Source of the DNA: Desulfobulbaceae bacterium
GTDB lineage: Bacteria > Desulfobacterota > Desulfobulbia > Desulfobulbales > SURF-16
Length of the DNA: 64,000 nt
Direction: 5' to 3'
Assembly (NCBI GenBank): GCA_024637145.1
Contig: JAGXFQ010000016.1
Coordinates: forward strand, 1 to 64,000
Made by a program: the position numbers and the translations under genes. The first letter of the stretch is position 1. The number at the start of each line of letters is the position of its first letter. The notes under the pieces were generated by a model. The model was not told the origin of the DNA. It saw only the letters and a program-made list of their open reading frames with translations, and made no database searches. Shown here piece by piece: positions 51,296 to 60,654 of the stretch.

Positions 51296-52504
51296 ATGGC
51301 GGTAAGCTCTATAGAAGAAGCAATTGAAGATATCAGGGCCGGCAAAATGGTCATTCTGGTGGATGATGAAGACCGGGAAAATGAAGGTGACCTCTTTATG
51401 GCCGCCCAGATGGCCACTCCGGAGGCCATCAACTTCATGGCCACCCACGGCCGCGGGCTCATCTGTCTCACCCTGACTGCGGAACAACTGGAGCAGTTGC
51501 AGATTCCCATGATGGTCCGCGACAATACCTGTCCCTATGAGACGGCCTTTACCGTCTCCATTGAGGCCAGGTCCGGGGTCACCACCGGTATTTCAGCGGC
51601 TGATCGGGCCCGCACCATCCAGGTGGCGGCAAGTCCGGATGCCAGGCCGTCTGATCTGGTCAGCCCCGGGCATGTCTTTCCTCTCAGGGCCCGGCGGGGC
51701 GGGGTACTGGTGCGTACCGGTCAGACCGAGGGTTCCGTTGATCTCTGTCGTCTCTCAGGACTGACCCCGGCCGGGGTCATCTGCGAAATCATGAAGGATG
51801 ACGGCACCATGGCCCGCATGCCTGATCTCGAGGTCTTTGCCCAGGCGCATGATCTGAAGATTGTCACCATCGCTGATCTCATCGCCTACAGAATGCAGAA
51901 GGACACCCTGGTGCACCGGGCTGCTGAGACCAAGATGCCCACCCGTTTCGGCGGCGAGTTCAAGGCCGTGGTCTATACCAATGACGTGGACAGCTTTGAA
52001 CATATCGCCCTGGTCAAGGGGGATATTACAGCGGATGAGCCTATTTTGGTCCGTGTCCATTCCGAGTGTCTTACCGGTGATGTCTTTGGCTCCATGCGCT
52101 GCGACTGCGGCAGCCAGCTCCATGCTGCCATGCAGATGGTGGGCAAGGAAGGGAAAGGTATTATCCTCTATATGCACCAGGAGGGCCGTGGCATCGGCCT
52201 GGTCAACAAGATCAAGGCCTATGCCCTGCAGGATCAGGGGATGGACACCGTAGAGGCCAATCTGGAGCTTGGTTTTAAAGCGGATCTGCGCGACTATGGC
52301 ATCGGTGCCCAGATCCTGCGTGATCTCGGGGTGCGCAAGATGAAATTGATGACCAATAACCCCAAAAAAATCGTCGGCCTTGAGGGCTATGGCATCGAGG
52401 TTGTTGACCGGGTCTCCATTGAGTCTGCTCCTGTACCTGAAAATTTGGGCTATCTGCAGTGTAAACGTGACAAGATGGGGCATTTGCTGGAGTTCAAGGA
52501 TTAG
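51296..52504 (+). CDS. ribBA: Bifunctional DHBP synthase / GTP cyclohydrolase II
   Basis: The 402-residue protein combines 3,4-dihydroxy-2-butanone-4-phosphate synthase (1-200: [46 protein letters not shown]) and GTP cyclohydrolase II (about 205-402: zinc site [38 protein letters not shown]). Both sets of catalytic residues are present. It stands between ribE and ribH in the conserved order. Confidence 0.96.
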   Translation: MAVSSIEEAIEDIRAGKMVILVDDEDRENEGDLFMAAQMATPEAINFMATHGRGLICLTLTAEQLEQLQIPMMVRDNTCPYETAFTVSIEARSGVTTGISAADRARTIQVAASPDARPSDLVSPGHVFPLRARRGGVLVRTGQTEGSVDLCRLSGLTPAGVICEIMKDDGTMARMPDLEVFAQAHDLKIVTIADLIAYRMQKDTLVHRAAETKMPTRFGGEFKAVVYTNDVDSFEHIALVKGDITADEPILVRVHSECLTGDVFGSMRCDCGSQLHAAMQMVGKEGKGIILYMHQEGRGIGLVNKIKAYALQDQGMDTVEANLELGFKADLRDYGIGAQILRDLGVRKMKLMTNNPKKIVGLEGYGIEVVDRVSIESAPVPENLGYLQCKRDKMGHLLEFKD

Positions 52505-52575
52505 CAGGCGGCAAGGAAAAGCATCTGCTGAGACGTCCCGGACTGAATAGATTAATCCCTCCCAGGAGAGAAATA

Positions 52576-53040
52576 ATGGCAAAATTTATTGAAGGAAATT
52601 TAAGCGCCGGGGGCAAGAAATTCGGCATCATTGTGGCGCGTTTTAACAGCTTCATCGGCGAGCGTCTCCTGGAAGGGGCCATGGACACCTTGATCCGTTC
52701 CGGGGCCAGTGGTGATGACATCGAGGTGCTGCGGGTCCCCGGGGCCTTTGAGATCCCCCTGGTGGCCCAGAAGATGGCCCGCTCCGGGCGCTATGATGCC
52801 GTGATCTGTCTGGGCGCCGTTATCCGCGGGGCCACTCCTCATTTTGACTTTGTGGCCAATGAGGCAGTCAAAGGGATTGCCCAGGCCAGCATGGATGCGG
52901 ATCTGCCCATTATCTTCGGTATCCTCACCACCGATACCATTGAGCAGGCCATTGAGCGGGCAGGGACCAAGGCCGGCAATAAGGGTGCCGACTGTGCAAT
53001 GACCGCCATTGAGATGGTTAATCTCCTGGCCCAGTTTTAA
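52576..53040 (+). CDS. ribH: 6,7-dimethyl-8-ribityllumazine synthase
   Basis: The 154-residue protein is the penultimate riboflavin enzyme. Landmarks are [60 protein letters not shown] (catalytic His in TPHFDFV) and [20 protein letters not shown]. It has AGGAGAG upstream. It would form the icosahedral synthase that feeds RibE. nusB follows after 87 bp. Confidence 0.96.
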   Translation: MAKFIEGNLSAGGKKFGIIVARFNSFIGERLLEGAMDTLIRSGASGDDIEVLRVPGAFEIPLVAQKMARSGRYDAVICLGAVIRGATPHFDFVANEAVKGIAQASMDADLPIIFGILTTDTIEQAIERAGTKAGNKGADCAMTAIEMVNLLAQF

Positions 53041-53127
53041 CATCTAATGCCATGAAACACCGGAAGGGGCGCCTCTGATCACTCAGATCGAGATGTCCCT
53101 TCTGTATTTTGTGACCAGTGAAATAAA

Positions 53128-53541
53128 ATGAAAGGATTACGCCGTAAGGCCCGGGAACTTGCCCTGCAATGTCTTTATCAGATTGACCAGAGCAGCAACC
53201 CGGATGCGGATATTGAGCTTATCAGTCAGAATTTTCAGGCCACCAAGAAGGCGGTGGTGTATGGCAGCGCCCTGGTGAATGGCGTCAAGGAGCATCTTGA
53301 CGAAATAGACAGCCTGATTAAAATTCATGCCGAGAACTGGAAGGTGAGCCGGATGGCGGTTGTTGACCGGAACATCCTGCGCATCGCCCTCTACGAAATG
53401 CTTTATGTCTCTGACGTGCCTGATGCGGTGGCCGTCAACGAGGCCGTTGATATCGCCAAACGTTTCAGTAGCGATGAGGCGCCGGCCTTTATTAACGGTA
53501 TCCTGGACGCCTTTTGTAAGACCAGAGAAGGTGAAAGGTAA
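53128..53541 (+). CDS. nusB: Transcription antitermination protein NusB
   Basis: The 137-residue helical protein is a component of ribosomal RNA antitermination complexes. RRKARELALQCLYQIDQSSN, VSRMAVVDRNILRIALYEML and VAVNEAVDIAKRFSSDEAPA and FINGILDAF are typical. It follows ribH as in many bacteria. Start ATG at 53128 has a weak ribosome binding site. Confidence 0.96.
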   Translation: MKGLRRKARELALQCLYQIDQSSNPDADIELISQNFQATKKAVVYGSALVNGVKEHLDEIDSLIKIHAENWKVSRMAVVDRNILRIALYEMLYVSDVPDAVAVNEAVDIAKRFSSDEAPAFINGILDAFCKTREGER

Positions 53542-53607
53542 AAGAGGCAGCCTTTTTGCTGAGGGACGTTTTTTCGCGCCACACCAAAAAAAACAGGAAG
53601 GGGAGCA

Positions 53608-55761
53608 ATGGCAATGCGCGACGCAACAGAAAACCTGGCGAGTGAATTTCGGCCCCATTTCGGCCTGGAGATCATTGCCGTTGTGGGGCTGGTACTTTCT
53701 CTTTTCTTTCTTCTCTCCCTGGTCAGTTTTTCTGTGCCTGGCAGTGCCCAGGAAATCGCCAATTGGGGAGGGGCGGTGGGCCAGCTTTTTGCCACCGCCC
53801 TCATGAGCTTTGTGGGCTTTTCCTCCTTCTGGATTCCCTTTCTCCTTATTCTCCTCTCCCTCTCCCTTTTTGTGCCGGATGCCCTTGTCAAAAGGCTGCC
53901 CTATATCTGTCTGGGCTGTACCGGCCTCATGGTGGCAAGCTCCACCATGCTGGCCGCCATCGGTCTGCAGGAGATCTACCTGCTCAGCCGGACCTATCCC
54001 CTGGGAGGCTATCTGGGCAATAAGGTCTATGGCCTCAGCGCCGCCTATTTTGGTGGGCCCGGTGCCGTTCTCTTCTCCTGTGCCCTCTTTTTTCTCTCCT
54101 TCATGCTCCTGCTGCGCTTTTCCCCCTATCTGGTGGGGCGGTGGATTGTGTTCAGCATCAGGAGAATCTGGGTTGACTGGCAGGCCCGCCGTCTTGCCCA
54201 AGACGATGAAAAGATCAGGCCAGCGGCAACGGCGACGAGCAGGAAAAAGAAGGTCGAACCCCTTGCTGATGGGCCGCCTATTTTTCCTGCCGTCAAAGAG
54301 CCGGTTCGTCTGATCATGGCAGAGGATGATAAGGAATTTGCCCCGGTGGCTGTTGAGCCTGGGGAGTACCGGTTGCCCACCCTCCATCTGCTGGATAAGC
54401 CGGTAAGCGACGAGGTGGCCGTTGATAAGGAGCATTATCTGGCGGTCAGTCAGCTTCTGGAGTCCAAGCTCGATGAGTTCGGGGTCCGGGGCAAAGTCAC
54501 CGGCATATCGCCGGGGCCCGTGGTCACCACCTATGAATTCGAGCCGGCTGCCGGGGTCAAGATCAACAGGGTGGTTTCCCTGGCCGACGATCTGGCCCTG
54601 GTCTTAAAGGCGGAAAGTGTCCGGGTTGCCGGGTCCATCCCCGGCAAGGCCGCCCTGGGTATTGAGATTCCCAATCCGAGGCGGCAGATCGTCTACATCC
54701 GCGACATCATGGCCACCCCTAAGTTCCAGCAGGCCCGTTCCATGCTTACCCTGGGGCTGGGGATGGACGTGGTGGGCAACACGGTGATGGCTGATCTGGC
54801 CCGGATGCCGCATCTTCTTATTGCCGGCGCCACCGGGGCGGGCAAGAGTGTGGCCATCAATACCATTATCTGTTCCATCCTCATGCGGGCCACCCCGGAT
54901 CAGGTGCGGCTGCTTATGGTTGATCCGAAAAGGATCGAGCTCTCCACCTACGAGGGCATCCCCCATCTTCTCCACCCCGTGGTGGTGGACCCCAAGATGG
55001 CCAGCCGGGCCCTGCAGTGGGCGGTGAAGGAGATGGAGCGCCGCTATTCGCTTATGGAAGAGGAGCGGGTCAAGAGTTTTGCCTCCTATAACGAGAGTGC
55101 CGCGGAGAAGCTGCCCCTTATTGTTATCATCATTGATGAGCTGGCTGACCTGATGATGGTCTGCTCCAAGGATGTGGAGGGCTCGGTGGCCCGCCTGGCC
55201 CAGATGGCCCGGGCCGCCGGCATGCATCTCATCCTGGCCACCCAGCGGCCCTCCGTGGATGTGCTCACCGGCCTCATCAAGGCCAATTTCCCCACCCGGA
55301 TGTCCTTCAAGGTTGCCTCCAAAATAGATTCCCGCACCATTTTGGATGCCTCCGGCGCCGAACATCTGCTGGGCGCCGGCGACATGCTCTTTCTTCCTCC
55401 GGGCACGGCCCGCCTGCAGCGGATCCACGGGGCCTATATTTCTGAAAAAGAGACGGAACGGATCGTGGAGTTTCTGAAGAGCCAGGGTGCTGCCACCTAT
55501 GATGAGGAGATGCTTAAATCGGTGGAGGAAGAAGCAGGCCCCAGCGCCGTTGCGGATGAGGAGTATGACGAGAAGTATGATGAGGCCGTGACTGTGGTCT
55601 GTGAGTCCGGCCAGGCCTCCATCTCCGGAGTGCAGCGCCGGCTGCGGGTGGGCTATAACCGGGCGGCCCGGATCATTGAAACCATGGAAAGAGAAGGCCT
55701 GGTGGGTCCGGCAGACGGTGCCAAGCCCCGGGAAGTTCTGGCCCGGCGCGATTATTCCTGA
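53608..55761 (+). CDS. ftsK: DNA translocase FtsK/SpoIIIE
   Basis: The 717-residue protein pumps chromosomal DNA at the division septum. Four N-terminal membrane helices (about 20-200) are followed by a short linker, then the RecA-like motor with alpha and beta domains: GNTVMADLARMPHLLIAGAT and GATGAGKSVAINTIICSILM (Walker A near 407), PLIVIIIDELADLMMVCSKD (Walker B), ATQRPSVDVLTGLIKANFPT. A winged-helix gamma domain closes the protein (SISGVQRRLRVGYNRAARII). The linker is short, so it resembles the compact SpoIIIE-like forms. GGGGAGC precedes the ATG. Confidence 0.96.
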   Translation: MAMRDATENLASEFRPHFGLEIIAVVGLVLSLFFLLSLVSFSVPGSAQEIANWGGAVGQLFATALMSFVGFSSFWIPFLLILLSLSLFVPDALVKRLPYICLGCTGLMVASSTMLAAIGLQEIYLLSRTYPLGGYLGNKVYGLSAAYFGGPGAVLFSCALFFLSFMLLLRFSPYLVGRWIVFSIRRIWVDWQARRLAQDDEKIRPAATATSRKKKVEPLADGPPIFPAVKEPVRLIMAEDDKEFAPVAVEPGEYRLPTLHLLDKPVSDEVAVDKEHYLAVSQLLESKLDEFGVRGKVTGISPGPVVTTYEFEPAAGVKINRVVSLADDLALVLKAESVRVAGSIPGKAALGIEIPNPRRQIVYIRDIMATPKFQQARSMLTLGLGMDVVGNTVMADLARMPHLLIAGATGAGKSVAINTIICSILMRATPDQVRLLMVDPKRIELSTYEGIPHLLHPVVVDPKMASRALQWAVKEMERRYSLMEEERVKSFASYNESAAEKLPLIVIIIDELADLMMVCSKDVEGSVARLAQMARAAGMHLILATQRPSVDVLTGLIKANFPTRMSFKVASKIDSRTILDASGAEHLLGAGDMLFLPPGTARLQRIHGAYISEKETERIVEFLKSQGAATYDEEMLKSVEEEAGPSAVADEEYDEKYDEAVTVVCESGQASISGVQRRLRVGYNRAARIIETMEREGLVGPADGAKPREVLARRDYS

Positions 55762-55840
55762 TGGGTTCGCTGATTTTTCTCCTTGCCCAACAGGGCAAAA
55801 AGCAATAGAATAATACATTATTAAAAAAGGTGCTACGGCG

Positions 55841-56251
55841 ATGCTGAAACGATTTTCTATTTCCCTGGAAGAGGATCTCCTTGAAGATTTTGATGAGTTT
55901 ATCAAGCAGCGCCGCTATGAGAACCGCTCCGAGGCCATCCGTGACCTGATCCGCAGCTCCTTTATCAAGGATGAGTGGCAGGCGGATAAGGATGTCATGG
56001 GGGTGATCACCGTGGTTTATGACCATCATCAGCCCAACCTCCAGGAAAAGGTCACTGAGCTGCAGCATGATTATCACCAGCAGATCGTCTCCACCACCCA
56101 TGTCCACATGGACCATCATAACTGTCTTGAGGTCATTATTGTCCGGGGCAAGGCAGCTGAGGTGAAGGAACTGGCCAACAGGCTCAGTTCCTTGCGCGGC
56201 GTCCGCGATGGCAAGCTGGCCATGAGCTCCACCGGCAAACATCTCCATTAA
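55841..56251 (+). CDS. nikR: Nickel-responsive regulator NikR
   Basis: The 136-residue protein is a ribbon-helix-helix repressor that binds Ni(II). The DNA-binding part is LKRFSISLEEDLLEDFDEFI with NRSEAIRDLIRSS, followed by the ACT-like metal domain in which HVHMDHHNCLEVIIVRGKA supplies the high-affinity nickel ligands (His, His, Cys). It lies just upstream of a nickel-type energy-coupling transporter (cbiM, cbiQ, cbiO genes), and a palindrome at 56364-56386 is a candidate operator. Confidence 0.95.
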   Translation: MLKRFSISLEEDLLEDFDEFIKQRRYENRSEAIRDLIRSSFIKDEWQADKDVMGVITVVYDHHQPNLQEKVTELQHDYHQQIVSTTHVHMDHHNCLEVIIVRGKAAEVKELANRLSSLRGVRDGKLAMSSTGKHLH

Positions 56252-56285
56252 CGCCCCTCTCTTTAGGTCATTTTTTTCAGCGGCA

Positions 56286-56351
56286 CCAGGAGGGTGAAAA
56301 CGGGGAGCCCGGCCCTCGGTATCGGCCTGGCCACGCCTCCTGGGCTTTTTT
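56286..56351 (+). terminator. Hairpin with long loop and T-run after nikR
   Basis: CCAGGAGG at 56286-56293 pairs with CCTCCTGG at 56336-56343; a further 3 bp pair inside after one bulge, leaving a loop of about 35 nt; GCTTTTTTT follows. It could be a terminator of nikR. A cobalamin or NiCo riboswitch was considered but the conserved boxes do not match. Confidence 0.5.
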
Positions 56352-56363
56352 TGCGCACCCGGT

Positions 56364-56386
56364 AACACATAAAAACAATATGTGTT
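56364..56386. promoter_or_regulatory. Palindrome before cbiM, candidate NikR operator
   Basis: AACACAT-AAAAACAAT-ATGTGTT has perfect 7-bp arms and a 9-bp spacer, 21 bp before the cbiM start. NikR binds palindromes in promoters of nickel transporters, and nikR is next door. The core sequence resembles but does not match other published NikR motifs, so assignment is inferential. Confidence 0.5.
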
Positions 56387-56407
56387 GTCAGTTTTTTGGG
56401 AGTCACT

Positions 56408-57040
56408 ATGCATCTTGCCGAGGGAATCCTCTCCGGGCCGATACTTCTTGGCGGCGCGGTGCTGGCCGTGGCAGGCACTGCCATTGGCCTGAAAAAGATT
56501 GATCAGGAAAGGATCATGACTACGGCCCTTCTCGGCGCGGCCTTTTTTGTGGCCTCCCTGGTGCATGTCCCCGTCGGCCCCGGCAGTGCCCATCTCCTGT
56601 TAAACGGGCTCATGGCCCTGATTCTCGGCTGGGGCTGTTTCCCGGCCATTCTGGTGGCCCTGGTGCTGCAGGCCCTTTTTTTTCAGTTCGGCGGCTTCAC
56701 CGTCCTTGGCGTCAATGTGGTCGTTATTGCCGGTTCAGGTCTGCTTGGCTCCTTCTTTTTTCGGCAGTGGCTGGCGTCTCCAGCCAAGAGGGCCCTGGCC
56801 GGTTTTCTGGCCGGTTTTTTGTCCGTGGCCTGTGCCGCCTTGTGCATGGCCCTTATTTTGGTCAGCACGGATCAACATTTTCTGGCCACGGCCAAGGTGG
56901 TCTTTGGTGCCCACCTGCCCGTGATGGTGGTGGAGGGGTTGATCACCATGTTTGTTGTGCAGTTTCTGGCCAGGGTCCAGCCGGAGATCCTCAATATCGC
57001 TCCTGATGGCAAGGGGCGGGGAGAGAAGAATGGTTTTTGA
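56408..57040 (+). CDS. cbiM: Nickel/cobalt energy-coupling transporter, S-component CbiM/NikM
   Basis: The protein of 210 residues binds the metal. It begins MHLAEGILSGPILLGGAVLA, the conserved N-terminal MHI/LAEG sequence in which the amino group and His2 coordinate Ni/Co. Seven or so helices follow, with HVPVGPGSAHLLLNGLMALI as the second metal-site segment. Neighbouring NikR makes nickel more likely than cobalt. It overlaps the next gene by 11 bp. Confidence 0.93.
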   Translation: MHLAEGILSGPILLGGAVLAVAGTAIGLKKIDQERIMTTALLGAAFFVASLVHVPVGPGSAHLLLNGLMALILGWGCFPAILVALVLQALFFQFGGFTVLGVNVVVIAGSGLLGSFFFRQWLASPAKRALAGFLAGFLSVACAALCMALILVSTDQHFLATAKVVFGAHLPVMVVEGLITMFVVQFLARVQPEILNIAPDGKGRGEKNGF

Positions 57041-57647
57041 TTTTGCAAGCAGCAGCCCCCTGAAGGGGCGTCACCTCTGGGGGCTGACAGCTCTTTTTGT
57101 CCTGTTTTTGCTGTTGGCTTCTCCTGCCTATGGCCATAAGGTCACTATCTTTGCCTATGCGGAGGGCGATTTCATAAAAACAGAGAGCCGCTTCAGCGGT
57201 GGTCGGGCGGCCCGCAACTGCACCGTTAGGGTGCACTCTCTCCCTGACCAGGCGCTGGTGGCCAGCGGCCAGAGTGATGAGCAGGGTTTTTTTGCCTTTC
57301 CCCTGCCCGGTGAGGCAACAGACCTGGATATCAGCATCACCTGCGGCGACGGCCACCGTGGCACCTGGCGCCTGGAGGCCCAGGAGTATCTTCCTGCTGA
57401 GGCCCAGCCCGCCCCCCACCTCCATGAATCCCCCGCTCAGGCGGCGCCCCTGGCCAGTGGAGTTCAAGAGGCGCTTCTGCGCCAAATCATAGCAGAAGAA
57501 GTGGAGAAAAAGGTGGCGCCGCTGCGCCGTGATCTGGCCCGGCTCGCCGCTCAGAAGACCAGTTGGGCCGATATCCTGGGCGGTATTGGCTATATCCTGG
57601 GCCTGGCTGGTCTTGCCAGCTATATGAAATATAAGAAAAGGAAATAA
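57030..57647 (+). CDS. NikL-type accessory component of the nickel ECF transporter
   Basis: The protein of 205 residues has a signal or membrane segment (ALFVLFLLLASPAYGHKVTI), a periplasmic beta-rich domain with HKVTIFAYAEGDFIKTESRF and a C-terminal helix (ILGGIGYILGLAGLASYMKY). The arrangement CbiM - this protein - CbiQ - CbiO corresponds to NikM-NikL-NikQ-NikO. NikL-type proteins with such domains are thought to help metal capture in place of CbiN. His-containing segments (PAPHLHES) are near residue 125. The start 57030 overlaps cbiM, with GGAGAGAAG upstream. Confidence 0.75.
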   Translation: MVFDFASSSPLKGRHLWGLTALFVLFLLLASPAYGHKVTIFAYAEGDFIKTESRFSGGRAARNCTVRVHSLPDQALVASGQSDEQGFFAFPLPGEATDLDISITCGDGHRGTWRLEAQEYLPAEAQPAPHLHESPAQAAPLASGVQEALLRQIIAEEVEKKVAPLRRDLARLAAQKTSWADILGGIGYILGLAGLASYMKYKKRK

Positions 57648-57682
57648 CGGCGCTTCTGCGCCCTTGTCCGTAATGACGACCT

Positions 57683-58453
57683 ATGAACCTTGAATGTTTT
57701 AGTGCCGGCAGCTCCCCCCTGCACCGGGCGGATGTGCGCCTGAAGATGATCGGCGCCTTTTTGTTGAGCGTCACCGTGGCCCTCTGTTACAGCCTGTCGG
57801 CGCCCCTGCTGGCCCTGGGCGTGGCCCTCCTCCTGCTGGGGTCGGCCCGGCTGCCTTTGGTCAAGGTGGGCCGGCGTCTCCTGGTGGTGAATCTCTTTAC
57901 CCTCCTGTTCTGGCTCACCCTGCCCTTTACCGTGCCCGGCCGCACCGTGATGGAGGCGGGGCCGCTTGTGGTCAGTGGCGCCGGCATCAATCTGGCCGCC
58001 TTGATAACCGTTAAAACCAATGCCATTGTCCTTATCTTTATGGCCCTGGTCGCCACCTCGGGGGTGACGGCTATCGGCCATGGCCTGGCTGGTCTCAAGG
58101 TCCCCCCCCGTTTCTGCATGCTGCTTCTCTTCACCTATCGCTACATCTTTGTCCTGCAGCAGGAATATCAGCGTCTGCGCCGGGCCGCCCTGCTGCGCGG
58201 TTTCAGGCCGGCCACCACCATGCACACCTATCGCACCTATGGCAACCTGCTGGGCATGACCTTGGTGAAAAGCTGGCAGCGGGGGAGGCGGGTCCAGCAG
58301 GCCATGGAGCTGCGTGGTTTTCAGGGCCGTTTTTATGTGCTGGAGGGCCGCCCCCTGGCCGCTGCGGACTGGGGACTCCTGGCCCTGCTTTTTGGAGCCG
58401 CCCTGGGGGTCGCCTGCATGGAGTTGCTGGGCGCGCCGGGGGGCTGGTCATGA
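57683..58453 (+). CDS. cbiQ: ECF transporter T-component CbiQ/NikQ
   Basis: The 256-residue membrane protein is the energy-transmitting subunit with two short cytoplasmic coupling motifs. It has about five to six helices and the family motifs RRAALLRGFRPAT and QAMELRGFQGRF (the Ala-Arg-Gly coupling helices). It ends 4 bp inside the ATPase gene. Partner: CbiO downstream, CbiM/NikL upstream. Confidence 0.93.
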   Translation: MNLECFSAGSSPLHRADVRLKMIGAFLLSVTVALCYSLSAPLLALGVALLLLGSARLPLVKVGRRLLVVNLFTLLFWLTLPFTVPGRTVMEAGPLVVSGAGINLAALITVKTNAIVLIFMALVATSGVTAIGHGLAGLKVPPRFCMLLLFTYRYIFVLQQEYQRLRRAALLRGFRPATTMHTYRTYGNLLGMTLVKSWQRGRRVQQAMELRGFQGRFYVLEGRPLAAADWGLLALLFGAALGVACMELLGAPGGWS

Positions 58454-59169
58454 CCGCGCTTTTATTGGAGGATATCTCCTTTTGTCATCCCGGCGGCGGC
58501 TGCCTGTTTCACCATCTCAAGCTGGCCATCGGCGCTGAGCGGGTCGGTTTTATCGGTCCAAACGGCAGCGGCAAAACCACTCTCTTTCATATCATCATGG
58601 GCCTGCTCAAGCCAGATAGCGGCCGGATTCTTCTGGATGGCAGGCAGGTGAACGATGTCAGGGCCTGGCGCCAGCTGCGGCGGCAGGTGGGCTTTCTTTT
58701 TCAGGATGCCGATGATCAGCTCTTTTCGCCCACCGTGCTTGAGGATGTCACCTTCGGACCCTTGAATATGGGCGATGATGGTCCAACGGCCAAGGCCAAG
58801 GCCATGGCCACCTTAGAGAGTCTGGATCTGGCTGGTTTTGCCGGCCGGATCACCCACCAGCTTTCCGGCGGTGAGAAAAAACTGGTGGCCCTGGCCACCA
58901 TTCTGGTCATGGCCCCGGAGATCCTGCTCCTTGATGAGCCTACCAATAACCTGGATATGGCCACCCGCGAGCGCCTGGTGGCCATACTGGCCGACCTGAA
59001 CCTGCCCATGGTCATTATCTCCCATGATTTTGATTTCCTGGCCAAGAGCACGGATATCATCTACAGCCTGGATCACGGCCACCTGCACCGGTCGGAGTCC
59101 AGCCATCTCCACTCCCATCCCCATGCCCATATTTATGGGGATCATCCCCATGCCCATGGCGGCTATTAA
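58450..59169 (+). CDS. cbiO: ECF transporter ATPase CbiO/NikO with a His-rich tail
   Basis: The 239-residue ATPase energises metal uptake. Walker A is GPNGSGKTTLFH, Q-loop region is FLFQDADDQLFSPTVLEDV, the signature is QLSGGEKKLVALA, Walker B is ILLLDEPTNNLD and the switch His is in VIISHDFDF. A tail of about 28 residues is rich in His (HLHSHPHAHIYGDHPHAHGG), a sequence not needed for ATPase function and likely to bind nickel. It overlaps cbiQ by 4 bp. Confidence 0.94.
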   Translation: MTALLLEDISFCHPGGGCLFHHLKLAIGAERVGFIGPNGSGKTTLFHIIMGLLKPDSGRILLDGRQVNDVRAWRQLRRQVGFLFQDADDQLFSPTVLEDVTFGPLNMGDDGPTAKAKAMATLESLDLAGFAGRITHQLSGGEKKLVALATILVMAPEILLLDEPTNNLDMATRERLVAILADLNLPMVIISHDFDFLAKSTDIIYSLDHGHLHRSESSHLHSHPHAHIYGDHPHAHGGY

Positions 59170-59952
59170 ATGAGTATCTTTGGCAGTAGCGAGATTGATC
59201 TGGGCTGTGACGGCCATGTCCACACCAGACTTTGCCACCACGCGGTGGGAGAGATGGAGGAGTATGTGGCGGCGGCCCTGGCCGGCGGTCTTGCTGAGCT
59301 CATCTTTCTGGAGCATTTCGAGATAGGCATCAACTACGGGCAGGTCACCTGGCTGACGGCTGAGGAGTTTTGCTTCTATCAGCGGCAGTGCCGGCGTCTG
59401 GCCCGCAAATATGCAGGCCGAATCCGGGTGGGGGCCGGGGTCGAGGTGGGACTCAATGTGGATCGCCTTGCCGAGACCCGCGACTTCTTAAACAGCCACT
59501 CTTGGGCCAGGGTGGGGCTCTCCTGCCATTATTTTGCGGAGAAGGGCAGACATCTCAATATGCTGAGCCGCAAGCCGGAGAACATCAAGGCCCTGGAGGC
59601 CCTGGGCCATGACCGGCTGCTCAGGCGCTGTTACACGGATCTGCTGCTGGGTCTGCAGCAGCTGAAGGTGGACGTGGTCTGCCACTTGGACGCCCCCTTA
59701 CGTTACTGTCAGGGGGTGGTTTTTACTGCCGAGCACTGGCGTCTGATTGAGGCAATCCTGGCGGAGATGGCCCGCCAGGATATAGCCCTGGAGATCAACA
59801 CCTCAGGCTTTGCCGTGCGTGGCGAGCCCTTTCCCTGTGTCGCCATCATCCAGCGGGCCAGGCGTTGCGGGCTGCGGTTTGTGGCCGGTTCCGATGCCCA
59901 TCAACCCCAGGATGTGGGGCGCTTTTTCCACCTTCTCCAGGACAGAGGGTAA
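59170..59952 (+). CDS. PHP-domain phosphatase, histidinol-phosphatase type
   Basis: The 260-residue protein starts with the PHP signature GCDGHVHTRLCHHA and has the metal-site segments GLAELIFLEHFEIG, VGAGVEVGLNVD, VGLSCHYFAEKGRH, VCHLDAPLRYCQ and FVAGSDAHQPQDVG. These are the His/Asp clusters of the trinuclear metal centre. It belongs to the HisK/HolPase group, so histidinol-phosphate is a likely substrate, and a separate hisHF gene is in this window, but other phosphoesters are possible. It begins directly after cbiO (ATG at 59170). Confidence 0.85.
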   Translation: MSIFGSSEIDLGCDGHVHTRLCHHAVGEMEEYVAAALAGGLAELIFLEHFEIGINYGQVTWLTAEEFCFYQRQCRRLARKYAGRIRVGAGVEVGLNVDRLAETRDFLNSHSWARVGLSCHYFAEKGRHLNMLSRKPENIKALEALGHDRLLRRCYTDLLLGLQQLKVDVVCHLDAPLRYCQGVVFTAEHWRLIEAILAEMARQDIALEINTSGFAVRGEPFPCVAIIQRARRCGLRFVAGSDAHQPQDVGRFFHLLQDRG

Positions 59953-60053
59953 GCCCCCCATTTGCAAGGGGAGTTAAAGGCAGAACTCTAGGCGGCTCAG
60001 GCCAGTTTTTATCCGGGGCTGATATGGAGGGAGAGTTGTGTACCCTGATGTTG

Positions 60054-60446
60054 CTATTTCAGGCTGATCACCAGGGGAATCTGGTGCAGGCTTTTGGAGG
60101 TGGAGCGGGTGGTGCCCAGGCTCCAGCCCGTGATCTGATAGGTGTCTGCCAATATCTTCTCCACCTCTTGGACCACACCCTTGATATTAATAACCGGGTG
60201 GCGGGAAAAGACATCGGGCAGGCCGTAGGTGAGGTTGCAGGCCAGGCAGCGGCCCGGCCGCTCATGGAGGTTGAGCTCAAAATGGAGCTCTTTGGCGGCT
60301 TGATCAAAACCGGCAAATTTCAGCTCAATATCATAGGAACCTTCTTGGGCGTCGCCAAAGAGGGCATCAAAGAAGGCATCGCTTCTTGCCGGGGGGAATA
60401 TCTTTTTGCATAGGTCGTCGCTGAAAAGGGTCTGCATCTCTGTCAT
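60054..60446 (-). CDS. Conserved hypothetical protein of about 130 residues
   Basis: A single-domain protein (SDDLCKKIFPPARSDAFFDA, DIELKFAGFDQAAKELHFEL, RPGRCLACNLTYGLPDVFSR). The pattern DIxLxFxGxD-x-LHFELNLHERPGRCLACNLTYG is distinctive; I recall the family from sulfate-reducing and related Desulfobacterota (where it has sometimes carried an odd name), with no function assigned. A CLxC pair may bind a metal. Convergent with the PHP gene. Start ATG at 60446 has GGAGAA upstream; a longer frame upstream is unlikely. Confidence 0.7.
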   Translation of the reverse strand: MTEMQTLFSDDLCKKIFPPARSDAFFDALFGDAQEGSYDIELKFAGFDQAAKELHFELNLHERPGRCLACNLTYGLPDVFSRHPVINIKGVVQEVEKILADTYQITGWSLGTTRSTSKSLHQIPLVISLK

Positions 60447-60654
60447 GGTATTCTCCGTCAATAATGTGCAAGTCCCGATTATCAGGAATGTTTTTTTGGG
60501 ATGGAATATGAACCACCAGGAAGGGGGTGGCACCCTGTAAAAGATGTCAAACTACCCTGCCTGCCCCATGGGGTCAATAGAAATCAGATCTTCGGGCCTG
60601 CCGGTACGCATCTCTCTTCTTCAAAAAAAGAGTGTGCTGTGGTAAGGTGCGCCC

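Noticed and set aside
56280-56350. Cobalamin or NiCo riboswitch upstream of cbiM
   Set aside because: Some GGTG/AAAACGGG-like boxes were seen, but the conserved B12-box and core spacing are missing. A terminator and palindrome explain the region better.
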